Source of the DNA: Liolophura sinensis
Lineage: Eukaryota > Mollusca > Polyplacophora > Chitonida > Chitonidae
Reading direction: 5' to 3'
DNA: 64,000 bases
Assembly (NCBI RefSeq): GCF_032854445.1
Contig: NC_088302.1
Location: forward strand, 29,853,979-29,917,978
Shown: one piece after another, positions 18,510 through 32,700 of the stretch
Layout: the number at the start of each line of letters is the position of its first letter
Numbering within the stretch: the stretch's first letter is position 1
Notes under the pieces: model-generated
The model's input: the letters and a program-made list of their open reading frames with translations, nothing else
The model's database searches: none
Told to the model about the DNA's origin: nothing
Translations under genes and position numbers: made by a program

Positions 18510-21500
18510 TGATCATAAAAGTGAAATACATGTGTAATCCCATATATGGCATTGGACAGTTCGTACTTGGATGGAATTTATGATTTGACAAAGTCAAGGC
18601 AATTATTTTCATAAGCTTTATGTATTTCAAGTTTATTTACATTATGAGGCTGTTACCATACTTTGCAACCACAAAGAAATATACAATCTGGACTTATATA
18701 TATCAAAGTTGAGGCAAAGGATTAAACATTGCACATGCACACAATAGTTTACACACGCACGCTGTCACAAATAATATACTGGAAAACATACATGTTGACA
18801 TGACGATATCAGGGCAATAACTGGCCACAGGAGTATAAAATAGAGAGAGAGCCACATTAAAGCATTCTCAAGACATCATACATGTATAGGGAAAAAAAAT
18901 GACAAGACTGTTTAAAGTGCAATGGTGTCATAAATGTACAAGTATATTCAGGACCAGGTTTCTTTCAAAATTCAAGGTAATTCACAAAATAGCAATCTAT
19001 TATGTCTTCACAGTTTTGATTTCATGTTCTTCAGTACCGGTAACAATATAATACTTTTATCAGTGATGTACCACTGATGTATTTATTCTGGAGTTCCCTT
19101 TCTTGGTATTATATTCCCAATATAACACATATTTTCTCACCTACATACATAAGGTTCTCATGGAAAGTTTCATGAAAATGCACAAGTTCTCACCAAGTGA
19201 TTCATAAACCACTTGCTATTTTAGGACTATATCCTGACTGATGACGGTCAAGTGTAGGAAAGGAAAAAAAAAACAAAAACAAAAAACTGATATCCTTTGA
19301 ATGCTGATTGCTCCAGAAAAGAACTGCCCGGTACATGACAAATCTTCTTCATATGTAAAGCCTAGGCTGATTGAGAGGGCAGGTCCTGAAGAGACAGGGC
19401 ACTAGCTAATTCAGCTAAAGCCTTGGTCTTGTCACAGCCGATCAGGCCCAGACCAATCAGGTTGCAGGCTCACACAGCTATTGCTGGTTTGTCAACGGTA
19501 TTCAGTCAGGTGGTTTGTTAGGTAGCCTGGTAAAGAACACTCGTTTATTGCGCGTATGCTGGGCACTCCCCATTCCTCTATCCACAACCTTGGCAGCTGG
19601 CCTCTAGTATTATATTAGACATACATCACACAGAGGCAAAAAGTCGGGTCAATTGCTAATGAACAGATCAGTTGCTTATCATTTGGTTTCCAGTCTCCTG
19701 CAACATTATAAGTTAATGCCTCATCACACTGTAATTAAATATATTTCAAAACCTCTTTCGTCTTTGTTAATAAAATATATGTACATGTAAATACGACTGC
19801 CATCAACATCAGTCTTTGGTTTTTGGCTCACAAAGGTGAGATGGTGCAAGATGCTTTATAGGCTTGTAGTTCCCACTACCTGTAGGCGCCATTGTAGATG
19901 AATTGACAATGGTGAGAGACATGTATTCCTTTAATAAGTCTGAGATAAATAGAAAAACCGAAATCGCTGGTGTTAAAATTTATAGTATTGGTGAAAATCC
20001 ATGTATATATAGTGTGCATATATTAAAACCAAACATGCAACTGTCAGAAATCATCACCAATACCAATACCATGTGTAGCAGCAACTAATTAGTACAACTG
20101 TACTAATCAGCTCCTCATATACCAAAATACAGTTGTACTGAAACCAAGGTATGAAATACTTAAGCTATACTTATATCAATTCTGAACTTATGATATATGT
20201 ACATGTAGTTTCACTTCAGGAAAAGAACACTGACAGAAATGTGACCAACAGGTCCACTGCTGTATAGCATTAAATGGACACAAAAGTCAGCTGTATGGTA
20301 GGCTTACAGGGCTAAAACTACACAAATTACATCCAAAAGTATGGTACATGTATTTCAAGCCTAAGTTTAATTAAAAGAAGGTCTCCTACATACAGAATGA
20401 CTACATCTAGTTCAAAAAGTATTTAATGATCGAACGCTGTTAAATGAGTAAAACAAACTCAGTATTTAGCTGCCACTTAATTACAGGAAACTTTCACAAC
20501 CTAAATTTACATGTATTATGATCGTAACGAATGACTTAACTCTATCAATTTGGCCGTGACTAGAATTAAACGTAATTTAATCCGAGAAGAACCTATCTAT
20601 ATACATGGATTTATATACACATAGGCCTACATGTAGCCACTGAAAAGGAGTTAAGACATGAACATGTCAAAAAACTTAACACGAACAAGAAATATGTGCA
20701 TGGTTATTATTGGATAAAATATTTCAAACAACTGACATAAAATGAACCAGTTAAAATGATGTTAATTACTTGCACAGAAACACTTAATTCATGCCTCTTA
20801 AATGAAGGCTACAAGATCACAGATCTAATTCTTCATGAACTATGGGTACTAAAGGGCCTAATCTCAATGATGTGTCTTTCTGGACTACATTCTGAAAATA
20901 TTCACTGAATCATGGGATCAAAATGCACTTTTAATACCAGGCCAACTTCACCAAAATGCTAACACTATTCATCTGCTATGTTTATATTGATCGTGTTTCA
21001 TCGTGCACCCATCAAACTCTGCAAAAAGACAACTTTACATGTACGGTATGCATACATATCATAAAACTGTGTTCTATTAGCTACACGGTTACTCAGTGAT
21101 AGGATACCCTAAAGTATGGTGTCAGTAATCTAGGCAAGATGTCAGTTGTAAGACACCATATAATTTATCCTGCAAAGACCCATCAATTCAGTGCAGAACA
21201 CCGATGTATAGGTGGATCGTTTCAACGATGTGTCCATTGTTGGTCCACAATAAAGGGAGATGACCTACTCAGCGGACACATTTGATGACAGCTCCAGTAT
21301 TCAAGAATATATCTGTACCCCACGTGAACACTTGTCCAGTGAAAAGCGGAGTATTTCGTCTGATGTGGGATAAAAACAGATTCATGTACTGCAAAACAAA
21401 TTGTATTTTTATAGGAAAAGAAACCTCTACTTAATATCTTGTACATTTTTAGTGTAAGTTTCAAGGAAATACAAACAATCACATGTTCATCATGAAACAC

Positions 21501-24188
21501 ATGGTCACTGAGATCACCACATTTTTTTAAACAGATGCCAGCCCACATGGACAAAATGTTGCAGGTGAAAAGGAAGATTTTCACATCCAGGTGTGAAATG
21601 ACCTGGGATATTCATGCTTACACCCAAACACGCAATATTTGTTGTCCTTTTTTTTGAAGATTCCTGTGGCGAAGCATGGATACATGATCTGTTTTCCCTT
21701 CAATTGATTGCTGATGTAGATGACAACAATCTCACATGATCCACTCAAAATCTGTGTATGCATGGCTCATTTGTTTCTGGATATTTTGTTGCTGAAAAAC
21801 AAGTTGTAATGAAGATGTGGATCCTGTTTCAGGAATGTTTGTCATGGTTACCCACATAGCAATAAATACTGAGGACTTTTGGTAACCAAAATCAAGAAAT
21901 CTTGGTTTCGACAACCAGTGTTGTCTCTGTGAGCTGACCTTTATGCTTCTCAAAATACCCTATCGAGTTATTACACACAGCAAACAAACAAAATAACAAG
22001 ATCAGTGAGGTGTGAAGATCTTCTATTGCTTGGGAACAAATTTCATTTCATTTTATATTTAACTAATTTAAAGACATTGAATTTCACACTTGTTACATCT
22101 CCGCAGTTTACTGCATTGGATGAGAACTCTTAACATGTACAATTCAGGCCCAGACTGTCGAGGGAAAAAGTCAACAATGTCTGTTGGAATGTTCACTGCG
22201 GAATAACAGAAATAAAAATTACAATACTCTGGTCAAAACTAGGAAGTGTTATTTTTAAATTAATATACACATGTACATGTTTGTCGTAGGTCGGTCCTAT
22301 CTGACTAAAAAGACAGGTAGTTGGGCAATTCAAAGGCAGCATGCAATCATTAACTACAGAATATCAATTTGGTGATTAATTGACATGCTCTGGACATAAT
22401 TATCATTTGACAAAAAGACCCAGGCATGGCAGAGAGAAGAAAACTTTTACTAGATTTGTGCGGTACTGGTACATTGTAAAACATGTAAGATTCTCAAGAC
22501 TAGAAACCATGCATGAGTCAACAACACCACTGAGATGTTACTTTTGTGACAGCTCTTATCTACTTCCATTCAAACAGCACCAAATTTCTTCAATCTTTAT
22601 GTACATAAAATAACATGTTTCGATACAACCCTGTTAATCTGCCACAAGCCCCATCCTAGTAAGTAGGCCTACCAGTATATGGGCTTGCTCAAGTGCTGAT
22701 ACACTGCTGTTCGGTTTTGGACCTGGATTGATAACAGTGAGTCAATGGGTTGATCAAGAGCTACTGACAAGGGTTGAACAGTGCTTTTGAAACCTGCCGA
22801 AAAAGGTGTGCACAAAATGCAAATATAGGTGTACAAGTATGTGTACGAAGAGACTGAGCACATGTAGCAGTGGTAATACTCTCAACGCAGAAACTCTTAA
22901 AGAATTAACATATGTTTAAAACATTGTGTTATGAAGGGCAACTGAATGAAACTCAACCAATTCAGAGTTATTTCCCTTTCCGTACTTGATCCCCAGCACT
23001 GTGACAGTATCTGTATCCCTACAAGCCATAACTGAAAGTAATCAAATTAAGTCATAGATTAAAAACTCCATAGTGCATCACCTAATATCACAAACTTACA
23101 GATTTTGCTATCTGTAGACCTAATTATTATAAAATTGTGTATACATACTGAAATCCACAGCTGATCAAATAGCAATTAGGCAATGTACAACTTTATGTCA
23201 TTCTAATATCAAATTAACACATCCCTGGTACATGTATGGACATGTGCACATACAGAGTCACTGTTTAAAAATATGACGCAAAATTTACGCTCATAACAAA
23301 CTGACTGAACAAATACAAATGTAAGGAATATTCCAAATCATATTAAAATGTTTGGTGCTCTGCTCTCCGCTCCGCAACCAACCGAAAGAAAAAAAAAATT
23401 CAACATGATCATTTTTTACACATAAGCTTTAAGAAATGAACAATTAAACAGTCTGTCTTTCTTAAATTCCGACTTATCCTATTTTCAACAAAGTACAATC
23501 TGATGGTATTTTGGTCTACTGTCAAAACTGCTTTGTGGTATCATTAAAAACAATACTTCAGTCTTTGTTAGATGATGGCAAGAATCAATGATACATACAC
23601 ATCAAGGTTTGATAGAAGAAACTCTGGATTATTTTGATGTTTGCTCTAGCTTATTCTTATCTACATATATATGTACACAAACGAACATTTACAATATCCC
23701 CAGGCCATTGTCAGAGGACCAGTCTTGACAGGGTGGCATGTCAGTAGCACTTATTTTATGAAAACTCAACACACTCTTGTCAATTCTCCACACCACTTCT
23801 GTACAATGTATACATACAACTAAGGATACTAAAAGTCCAATATTTAATTAGTTCACATATGTTAATGAATGGAGATCTATGTTCCATATTCACTATGCCA
23901 TTTTTTTTGTTCATACTGGTAAACTAGAAATTATGAGTGTGTCTGGGCATAAATTTATCACAATTATAAAAATATCCAGATGATGAACAGATTCTTCTAT
24001 AGCAATGCTGATAAGGTGAAAGGGTCCAGTCACACAGCCAAAAGATTTCACGGACACAACAAGCACTGTAGATCAATGTCTGTATATAGTTACTTTGCAA
24101 CATTGTATCAACACTGGCCACAGGACACAGTGGCACTGAACTGGGCTCTGTGCAAGTGCTATGTCCAAAAGCTGATATGCTGAACTAC
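18510..24188 (-). other. SINE-free 5.7-kb stretch; candidate long 3' UTR of SNX27
   Basis: No coding exon, SINE or minisatellite was recognised in this AT-rich stretch, although SINEs recur every one to three kilobases in the SNX27 introns. A strong minus-strand acceptor (TTTTTTCTGTTTACAG) ends at 24189. If spliced to the last clear SNX27 exon it would add nine codons and a stop (TAG 24159-24161). AATAAA on the minus strand near 18633 could close such an exon. Inference only. Confidence 0.35.
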
Positions 24189-24285
24189 CTGTAAACAGAA
24201 AAAATAACACTATGTCAAAACAATGCCACAATGGCAGCAATATGAAGAAGTCGAGGGGAAAAAACATGGATTGCAGTGTTTTTTT

Positions 24286-24513
24286 ATGTATTTATTTGAT
24301 TGGTGTCAAGAATATTTCACTTATACGATAACAGCCAGCATGGGGAAAACCCATAACCATCCGCAGGTTGTTAGAAGGCCTTCCAATGTACCGCCGGGGA
24401 GGATGGCAACATGAGCAGGACTTGAACTCACAGCAACCTTATTGGTGGAAGGTTACTTTATGGGTCATTGTGCCCTGACGACGTGCTGGTTATCCCCCTC
24501 TGCCACGGAGGCA
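24286..24513 (-). mobile_element. SINE-A with internal deletions
   Basis: It starts at the GTATTTATTTGATTGGTGT tail, lacks the TTTTACGCCGTACT block and part of the centre, and ends at the reversed head CCACGGAGGCA. Confidence 0.8.
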
Positions 24514-25247
24514 CTCACATTTTTATTTCATGCACCACACTTTAACAGACCAACCAGTTGTTTTCCAATTCAAGGAACAAGACAACTTTAGGAAATACAA
24601 TCTTAGACATTTGTGCAGATGAAGCTGAAGCATATGGAAATTGTAACATAATGTACTTTCTCAGCCACTCACTGTATGACAGACTGAGAGACAAGGCCAA
24701 CACTGACAATGTTGACTGTCCTTCATGATGGTCTTGTTACAATGTGTGTACACGGCATGGTTTGTGCACGTGTGTGTGGCTACATAAAAATGGCCTCTAG
24801 GAAGATCAGCTGTTGATGAATTGTTTTAACTCTTAGGAAACAAGGATTACTCATATGGTATAAATTAAAGTTCCTATACCACAGGTTTTGGCAAAAAAAA
24901 AAATGACTCCAAATTTTGACCATTATCTTAGAACAGCCCGATAGACCTTTCACAAAATATCAGCCCTGTCTGTGCACGTGTTACCATTCACACTTGATAA
25001 TAAAGTTTCTAAAATTTATACAGTAAGTACAGGTACCTCTAGCGGTCTCAAAGTAAACCTGAGAATTATTTTAACACTATAAACAGTATAGGTACAAATT
25101 TGCCAAAATTTTTTGGCATAGCCTCTTTAACTAAGAGTCATTTCAGCGGTTGAATGTAACATATGTGATGCTTTGAAATGTTGTAACATGGAGACTGCAG
25201 CAGAATGTGCATTCTGAAACAATGAGGATCTTTGTCTTTATAATGAT

Positions 25248-25458
25248 TACTGTAATTCTTCAACCTTTTCGCATGCTTGCAAGGTATTTATTCAAGCATA
25301 TTCTGAAGGCATTATTCTTTGTTGGCGGATAAAATTATATTTTTGGTGAAGACCTAAAATTGGGCAACTCAACCAATGTAGTTTTGTCTCCAAAATGTGC
25401 ACAAATAGCACAGAAAGTTGCTCTTTCATTCTTGTGGAATGATTGAGAAAATAGGGTA
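25248..25458. mobile_element. MITE-like repeat, 'TACTGTAATTCTTCAACC' family, copy 1
   Basis: 211 bp. The left end is TACTGTAATTCTTCAACCTT; the right end, reversed, gives TACCCTATTTTCTCAATC. Internal blocks TTCAAGCATATTCTGAAGGC and CAACCAATGTAGTTTTGTCT are shared with copies at 35677 and 46944. Confidence 0.75.
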
Positions 25459-26052
25459 AGTAGAGTTTAACTTGCCATACATCAAAGTCCTAATACAGGC
25501 TGGTGTTTGACTTCATCACGTGCACTGAGAACAAAAAACAGAAGCCATTCATAAAGCAGTTGCAAAAGTACAGTATTTCACCTGAAGTTTGGTGTGTAAA
25601 AAGTAAATGCACTTTCAGAAGCATTCAGAAGCCACAGATTGGTACTTTTGAAACCAGTCTTGAGTTTTTCTGATACGAAATTAATCAAACTTCAGAAAAC
25701 ACTATTAAGTGACGATAAATCAATCAGAATCATGCAAAAGTTTGTCTCCTGAAAAATGTTATTTTATCCAAAATTTATGGCTTTGCTGGAGCAATTCAAA
25801 AATGTATTGCCATTAAGTTATAAATCTGATTGAATTTATAACACAACTGACACAGTTTTACTGTTAACTTTGTTTTTGGAGTTAAATCTCTTTGTGCCCA
25901 AAACTAATAATTTAAAGTAAATATACATAAAAATCCTCCCTCTGTGAAGACACGGGAAAGGTACATGTAGAATGTCCTGATAATCTATCCAGAACTGCAA
26001 ATATTACTGAATGTCACGCTGTTCCTGGGTATAAAGTTTCCTGACATAAAAC

Positions 26053-26280
26053 TTATTTATTTGATTGGTGTTTTACGCCGTACTCAAGAATATTTCACTT
26101 ATACAACACCGGTCAGCATTATGGTAGGAGGAAACCGGGCACAGTACAGGGGAAACCCACGACCATCCACAGGTTGCTGCAGACCTTCCCATGCATTACC
26201 ACACAGGAAGGCATCGTAAGCTGTACTTACAGCAACTGCATTGATCAGAGGCGACCTGGGATGCTAACCACGGAGGCCTC
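26053..26280 (-). mobile_element. SINE-A with a damaged head
   Basis: ACTTATTTATTTGATTGGTG through the conserved domain to AACCACGGAGGCCTC. About 30 bp of the tRNA region are missing. Confidence 0.85.
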
Positions 26281-26593
26281 TCCTAACATAACATTCTGCC
26301 ACGGTAACAGTTTCTACAGTGCTTAAGGGTTTAACACTACCACTGAACCTTCTTTCATACTGAATTGCATGACATAGGAATGTTGAAGTCTACCACACAT
26401 GTATTATCATACCACTGACCTCCGATTTGAAGGTTATGAAACATGGCGTCTGTGTGTAAAACATCCAAAATGTTAAAAACAAAAGCGATATCTATAAACT
26501 GTGCGAAATAACACTTTAAACACTGAAGGAAATTCTAACAGTTCACCTTTATATAAATCATGAGAGCAAATTGAACAAGTAAACTCAAATTCT

Positions 26594-26599
26594 TTTATT
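26594..26599 (-). promoter_or_regulatory. SNX27: Candidate poly(A) signal for a short SNX27 transcript
   Basis: AATAAA on the minus strand about 30 bases beyond the TAA reached by reading through the donor of the last clear SNX27 exon. Confidence 0.45.
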
Positions 26600-26629
26600 T
26601 GTGTTGCGTGTTTGAAAGGTCATATCTAT

Positions 26630-26749
26630 TTAATATGTATATTTGCACACGGCCCGCACTAACAGCTGGCTGGCATGCGCAACACTCACCTCACTTTCTC
26701 CTTCCATTTCTTCATAAATTCTCTCAAAACAGTCATGTAAGTAGTTATA
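26630..26749 (-). CDS. SNX27: SNX27 last clear exon (FERM end), two possible 3' ends
   Basis: Acceptor TTTGTGTTTCAG, then [20 protein letters not shown], aligned with the vertebrate NYMHECFERVFCE stretch. A strong donor GAG/GTGAGT follows at 26689. Without splicing the frame runs 19 more codons to TAA (26630-26632) before an AATAAA. Confidence 0.85.
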   Translation of the reverse strand, partial: YNYLHDCFERIYEEMEGESEVSVAHASQLLVRAVCKYTY

Positions 26750-29700
26750 CTGAAACACAAAGAACACAATTCTTTAATAATTTTACCTGTCTGCTGGTTT
26801 AATGCCTTGATGTATGTTTCATCTAATCTCTGGACATTACAATTGCAACTGTAGGTTTTAGCTCGGGTGAATACAATTACATTATAACCAATTTCTTGAC
26901 AGGTTTCAATAAAATGTGAACATACATATAAAGGACTTCACAAAAATTTCACAAAAAATTCTCATCACATAAACGCAGCATTCAAAACAAAATATCTTAC
27001 ACATATGAATTTCAACTGATACTCAACATGACAAGTTACCTTAAGTTATGTAAGGCGTAAACATGACAAGTTACATAAATTTACATAAAGTGAAACAAAA
27101 CAAGTTACATTAAATGATGTAAGGTGAAACATCACAAGTTACGAAAGGTGAAACATCACAAGTTACGAAAGGTGAAACATCACAAGTTAGATAAGGCGAC
27201 ACCAATTTAATCTTGTTTTAATCGTGAGCCGACAGTAAAACAAAATCCAAAACTGAAAATAAAACCGAAAAATGCTCCTTTCTAACTTGTTCCATCTTGA
27301 TGTTTCTATGATTGTCCTGTTTTCAAGGCTGTCCGATCATGCAAATAGGTTTTCAACATGGAAAGTTGCTGGGGCAAGTCCACATTTCCTCCAAATTAGA
27401 ATTATCCTCGATTTTTATTTTTATACCCAACTCAGAAATTGAAAAAAGCTTTATTCTGCCTCTAAAACAAAAAATTAAATTTGTGTGACCTAACGTGAAA
27501 TATGAATTGAACTGTGATACTTACATAAAACAAATAATGACAACTTACATAAGGTGAAAAAATTTTCACTACTCTGGCTTTTTTCCCCGGTCTGTTGTAT
27601 TCAAAATTAAATGATCTGCCATCTTCATCTATGTCATAGCGTAAAACATCTTTCCATTGAAATTCTATTTCTTGGGACTGTAAAAGTAAATCAAAATTGA
27701 GAACATTTAACTTAAATGTAAAATGTGCCAAGAACTGAACAAACAAGAATTAATTGTCATTTTATTAACAAAACACTTGTATATATATGTTTAACTGTGA
27801 TGTATTAAGAAGAAATACATTTATATGGTAATTTTTGCTTCTCAGTATTTGTGACATTTGCTTCACATTAAGTAAGTCAACAAGTTTTACAAACTGACTT
27901 AGATATATATATATACTTTCACTTGAAAAAAAGCTCCCAAAAAATATTAAAGAAAAAAAAGATATTTTTTATGTAGTTTAGAATCATACAGCTTTTGATG
28001 TTTACTTCAATTTTGAGTTTTCTTTTTGACTGAAATTTTACTTACCTCAGGCGTGCCATCTTCTTTACACGCACGTAATTTAAAATTTTCTATTCCTAAT
28101 GTTGCGATCACGTGACCATCTTTCCGAGAGTCGCATGCACAGTGAGGAAATGTCACCTCTCCGTAACCTTCTAGTCGTCGAACAATTTTCAAATACTGAA
28201 ATTAAATAAATTTATTTATTTATTAATCTGATTGGTGTTTTACGCCGTACTTAAGAATATTTCACTTATATGACAGCGGCCAGCATTATGGTGAGAGGAA
28301 ACCAGGCAGAGCTCAGGGGAAACCCATCTGCAGGTTGCTGACAGACCTTCCCACGTACAACCGTAGAAGAAGCCAACATAAGCGGGACTTGAACTCACAG
28401 CGACCGCATTGGCGAGAGGCCCCAGGGTCATCACGCTACACTAGGCGCTAGCCAAAAGAGCCACAGACTTAAATCGAAGTATGATTATTTTAAAACAAAT
28501 GATGGTACTACACTGCATGACTGTTTAATAAATATGACACTTCCACGGCATTCCACATACATGTGTGTGTACATGCCCAACTTTCTGATCTTTGACATGC
28601 GTACATCATACATGTGGAAAGGAGGGGTCTCAAACAAGTGCCTTGTACACGTACATGTACACAAGAATGCACCACTGATTGCTTATTACCATCAAAGCCC
28701 TCCCAAGAGCAACAGGGGCGTTTTGAGTTCTAACTAATTATTTAATCCCTATATAATGCTCAAACTTGTTAAAGACTTAAGGGAAGCAAATCGCAGTGAA
28801 CAGATAATTCCAATTCAAGAAAGTTTAATACCTACCTCAAAAGGTTTGTTTGCTTCTTGTAGCGCCTTAAGTTCATATAGTTTGTCCCCTGGCATTATGT
28901 GACCCCGACTGACGTCATCTACGGCCTGTCATATAAAAACAGAGAACAAAATTAGTCACAAAAAATAATATTTCTGTCACATTTAAAACACATTAAAGCC
29001 TAAAACCAATTATTTAAATAAATCAGAAAGAGCTACCTTTAGCCATTAATTCCATGCTGTATGAAGTCAACACAAAATAATGTGGATTACCTCCCTTTAA
29101 TGTTATGGCAGTGTACCTCCACCTCTATGAAAGTACACTAGCGTTTAGCCTCCCCTTCCCTCTAGCATCTGACAAAAGACCCTTGTAAGCATCTCGTCAG
29201 GTAGACATGTGTTAGCATAACTGTATTGTATTTGTATCGTATTTCACGTTATTTCAGCAGTAAATTTCAAGTTATATACTACAATTCACCAAATGAAAAC
29301 CTCATGAAGATTTGATTTATTTTATAGCTGTATAATACATGGGGTGATAAAAACAGTTTAAAGCTTTAATAATAATTCTCCTTACACTTCACATACTTTA
29401 TTGAATCCATGTTAAGAGAGCTTGTAAGGCCACATGAACCACACATGTTCAATATGTCCGCAAACTTTGACAAAAGATTTCAAGGTCTTAAGGCGAGAAA
29501 ATGTCATGAAAAATGTATTCCCAGGTTTCTGTATGAATACTTTCTGCAATAACCCATTGCAGGGGTTACAAATTGAGATTTAAAAGAGAACAAAACAATG
29601 TGTGTGAAATGCCCTGAAGACCTACTGGGCAAAGCTAAGCACAATAACGTACACGTATGTGATCTGTTAAAATGGCGGTCTAAAGGAGACTTCTAAGCCT

Positions 29701-32700
29701 TCGACATTTAACCATTAAATACTCAACTAAGAAGGACTGCTAGTAGAAAAGTGAGATATTTTATTTAATTTTAGGCATATCTCTTTCATTTAAAGTATAG
29801 GTTGTATAAATGTGTTCCTTTCTTTTTAAGTAATCCATGGTCTCTTAACAGTAACCTTGGAAACATCGGTACATTTTTTCTGGCTACACATCGCAACCCA
29901 CTCTGGTAACCCATTAGGGGGTTTTGCATCAACCATTTTCCATTCCTTTACACACCTGATTCAGACCATAAAAACCCAAAAAACAATACAATGTTTTGAA
30001 GGAATAGAAAGGATCTAATTGTCATCCAAATGAAAATTCTCAGGTTACCTGCCAGAAGAGGAAGTTGACAGCCGTCTCGCAGGAGTTGAGCGTCAGCTCT
30101 TTTGTTAACGTAAACACCCACTTCCTAAGGGCTATACATGTGGCTGTGGCTGTACTGTAATTCTGTATGTAAATATTGTGCGGTAATTCTACAGCTTGTA
30201 ACTTTCTCTCTGTAAAATAAAGAAGAAAAGGTACATGATTAGAAATTTATTATACTCCATACTTAAAGAAGCTGTGTTGAAGCCTCAGCTGCTGATAATA
30301 ACATCTTAATCAACCATCTGTTAAAAGGGAACAATATAAGACACAACAATTAGTATCATTTGGCCATTGAGGACATGAAAAATGGACATCTCCCCTGTGT
30401 TTATTTATTTATTTATTTGATTGGTGCTCTACGCCATACTCAGCATTATGGTGGGAGGAAACCAAGCAGAATCCTGGGGAAACCCTTGGCCATTCGCAGG
30501 TTGCCCAGTGGCCTTCCCACGAACGGCCGAAGAGGAATCCAGCATAAGCTGGACTTGAACTCACGGCGACCGCATTGCTAGGAGGCTTCTGGGTCATTGC
30601 GCCATGCTGGCGTGCTAACCCCCTTGGTCACGGAGGCCCCTCATCCCTGTATACGACATTTTAACAACAACAATACATCTACACAGTATAGTCTGTCCTT
30701 GTGCGATCTTTCTACCAGCAAGCTCATGTTTAGCTGAAAAGCCAATATTTGTTGTCCAGGTAAAAACACTTTCTTAATCATTCTATCTATTATTCAGATT
30801 TAATATTTATTTGATTGGGGGTTTGACGCGGTCTTCAAGAAAATTCCATTCAAATTACAGCAGTGGGGTTATTTTCAGTTCATTTAATAATAGTGTGAAG
30901 GCAAAAAAAGTAAATTTCTTACCAAAATTGTATTCAACAGTCTCAAACAAATAAAAATATTGCGCCACTCTTTCCTCCAACTTCAACTTTGACACAACAG
31001 CCTTTAAAAAGAAAATTGATAAAATGGCACTGATGTAAGAAAAAATAAGTCATAACTAATGCAAGAAATATACCAAAAGTTATAAACAGCATATATGCAC
31101 ATGAAAATTCATCTTCCCTTGGATATGATCAAATAGATCTTATCTTGAAAATGCTGATAAACAACCTTAAATTACTAAAAAAAAAAATAAATAATGATGT
31201 AACAGTATTGCCAAAACTTTTTTGATTATCTTTTTCTAATTCATCAGGACAAATGAAAATAAATGTTCAAAGCATAAATGAATAACTGGTGAAAATGAGA
31301 AAAAAAACAATTCACAGCAGCACAAACCTCATAGACTTTTTCTGTGTTGTCATTCCTTTTTATGGTAACCACACACAAATTCCGATCCGGCAAGAGGACT
31401 TTTAATTCTACATCATTGCTTCCATTATCCTGGTGAGGAAAAAAAAAATTTGAACTCATAAATCTAAAATTCATAATCTACCTCAGGAAAATTAACCAAC
31501 ATTTTTAGCCTACTAAACATTCAACATTATTACAATGCATTTCTCAACACTTTTTACACATACGTATTTATTCTTTGAATGGATAGGTCGTACAGTGATT
31601 TAGATGTGGCCACTAAACAAATATTCAAATGTAATTTGGAATTCAAAAGTCAGGTACAAAAACAAGACAAGTCAGCAATACCCATCAAAAATCTGTTCAC
31701 TGATCAGCTGTCTATCTTGACGCTTACCATAGTGGTTTTGGGCTCAATGCCTATGCTGTGTAAAAATTTTGTACGCTACCATATAGAATCCTTTACATAT
31801 ACTTGTGGGACAGAGGAGTCAACCAAGATGGCTGTGGAGTAGGTTAGTTACACGAGACAGTACATGTATATTTATTTCTTTATTTGATTGATGTTTTACC
31901 CTGTACTAAAAAAGATTTCACTTACACAAGTTATGGTGGGAGGAAAATGGGCATGAGCTAGATTTGAACTCACAGCGACCACACTGGTGAGAGGTTCCTG
32001 GGTCAGTGGGCTGCTCTAGCATGCTAACCATCAAGGCCACGGAGGTGCCTTCCCGCTCCTCCATTTCGTGTGTATATAAATCACCATGTGACATGATTTA
32101 TTTATTGTACGTGCTCACAGACTTTACTCATCACAGGCATCTATACATGCCTAAACAATAAAATAAAATAAAATAAAGAACAAAACCAAGCCTCTGAGAA
32201 TGATTACATCTGTGTGGATACTGACTGAATCAGCGTCACCGGCCGCTAAGAACTCCTGCATCATCTCGCTCTCCCCAATCACTCGTACCGCACAAACTGA
32301 AACAAAAATCACAATATTTCATCAAACATTTCATATATACTGCACATGTGTGCATGTGCATACGTATTACCTGTCAACACACTTTAACTCCACACCCTTT
32401 ACATGTATGGTAATGTTAATACAATGAAAATAGAATTTCACCAATGTTGAGCCTATTGAATATTTTGTCTGGAATACAGTTGAGTAACAAGTTGTGGACA
32501 CTGGGTGTGGAAACACACAATCTGTGTTTTACAACTAAAAGAGAACCCATAAAAAAGCACATATACATGTATCTGGAAACATTTTCAGACCCTGACACAA
32601 ATCTTTATCCCCCAAATGAACATACATGTAGCCTTCCTTCATCTTTTCACAACATGGCTAAAGTACTGCCCTCTTAATGTAAAGCCACTCTCATACATTC

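Noticed and set aside
21222-21584. 120-codon minus-strand frame as an SNX27 exon or small gene
   Set aside because: No similarity to SNX27, no good splice sites, low-complexity AT-rich composition. It falls in the candidate 3' UTR.
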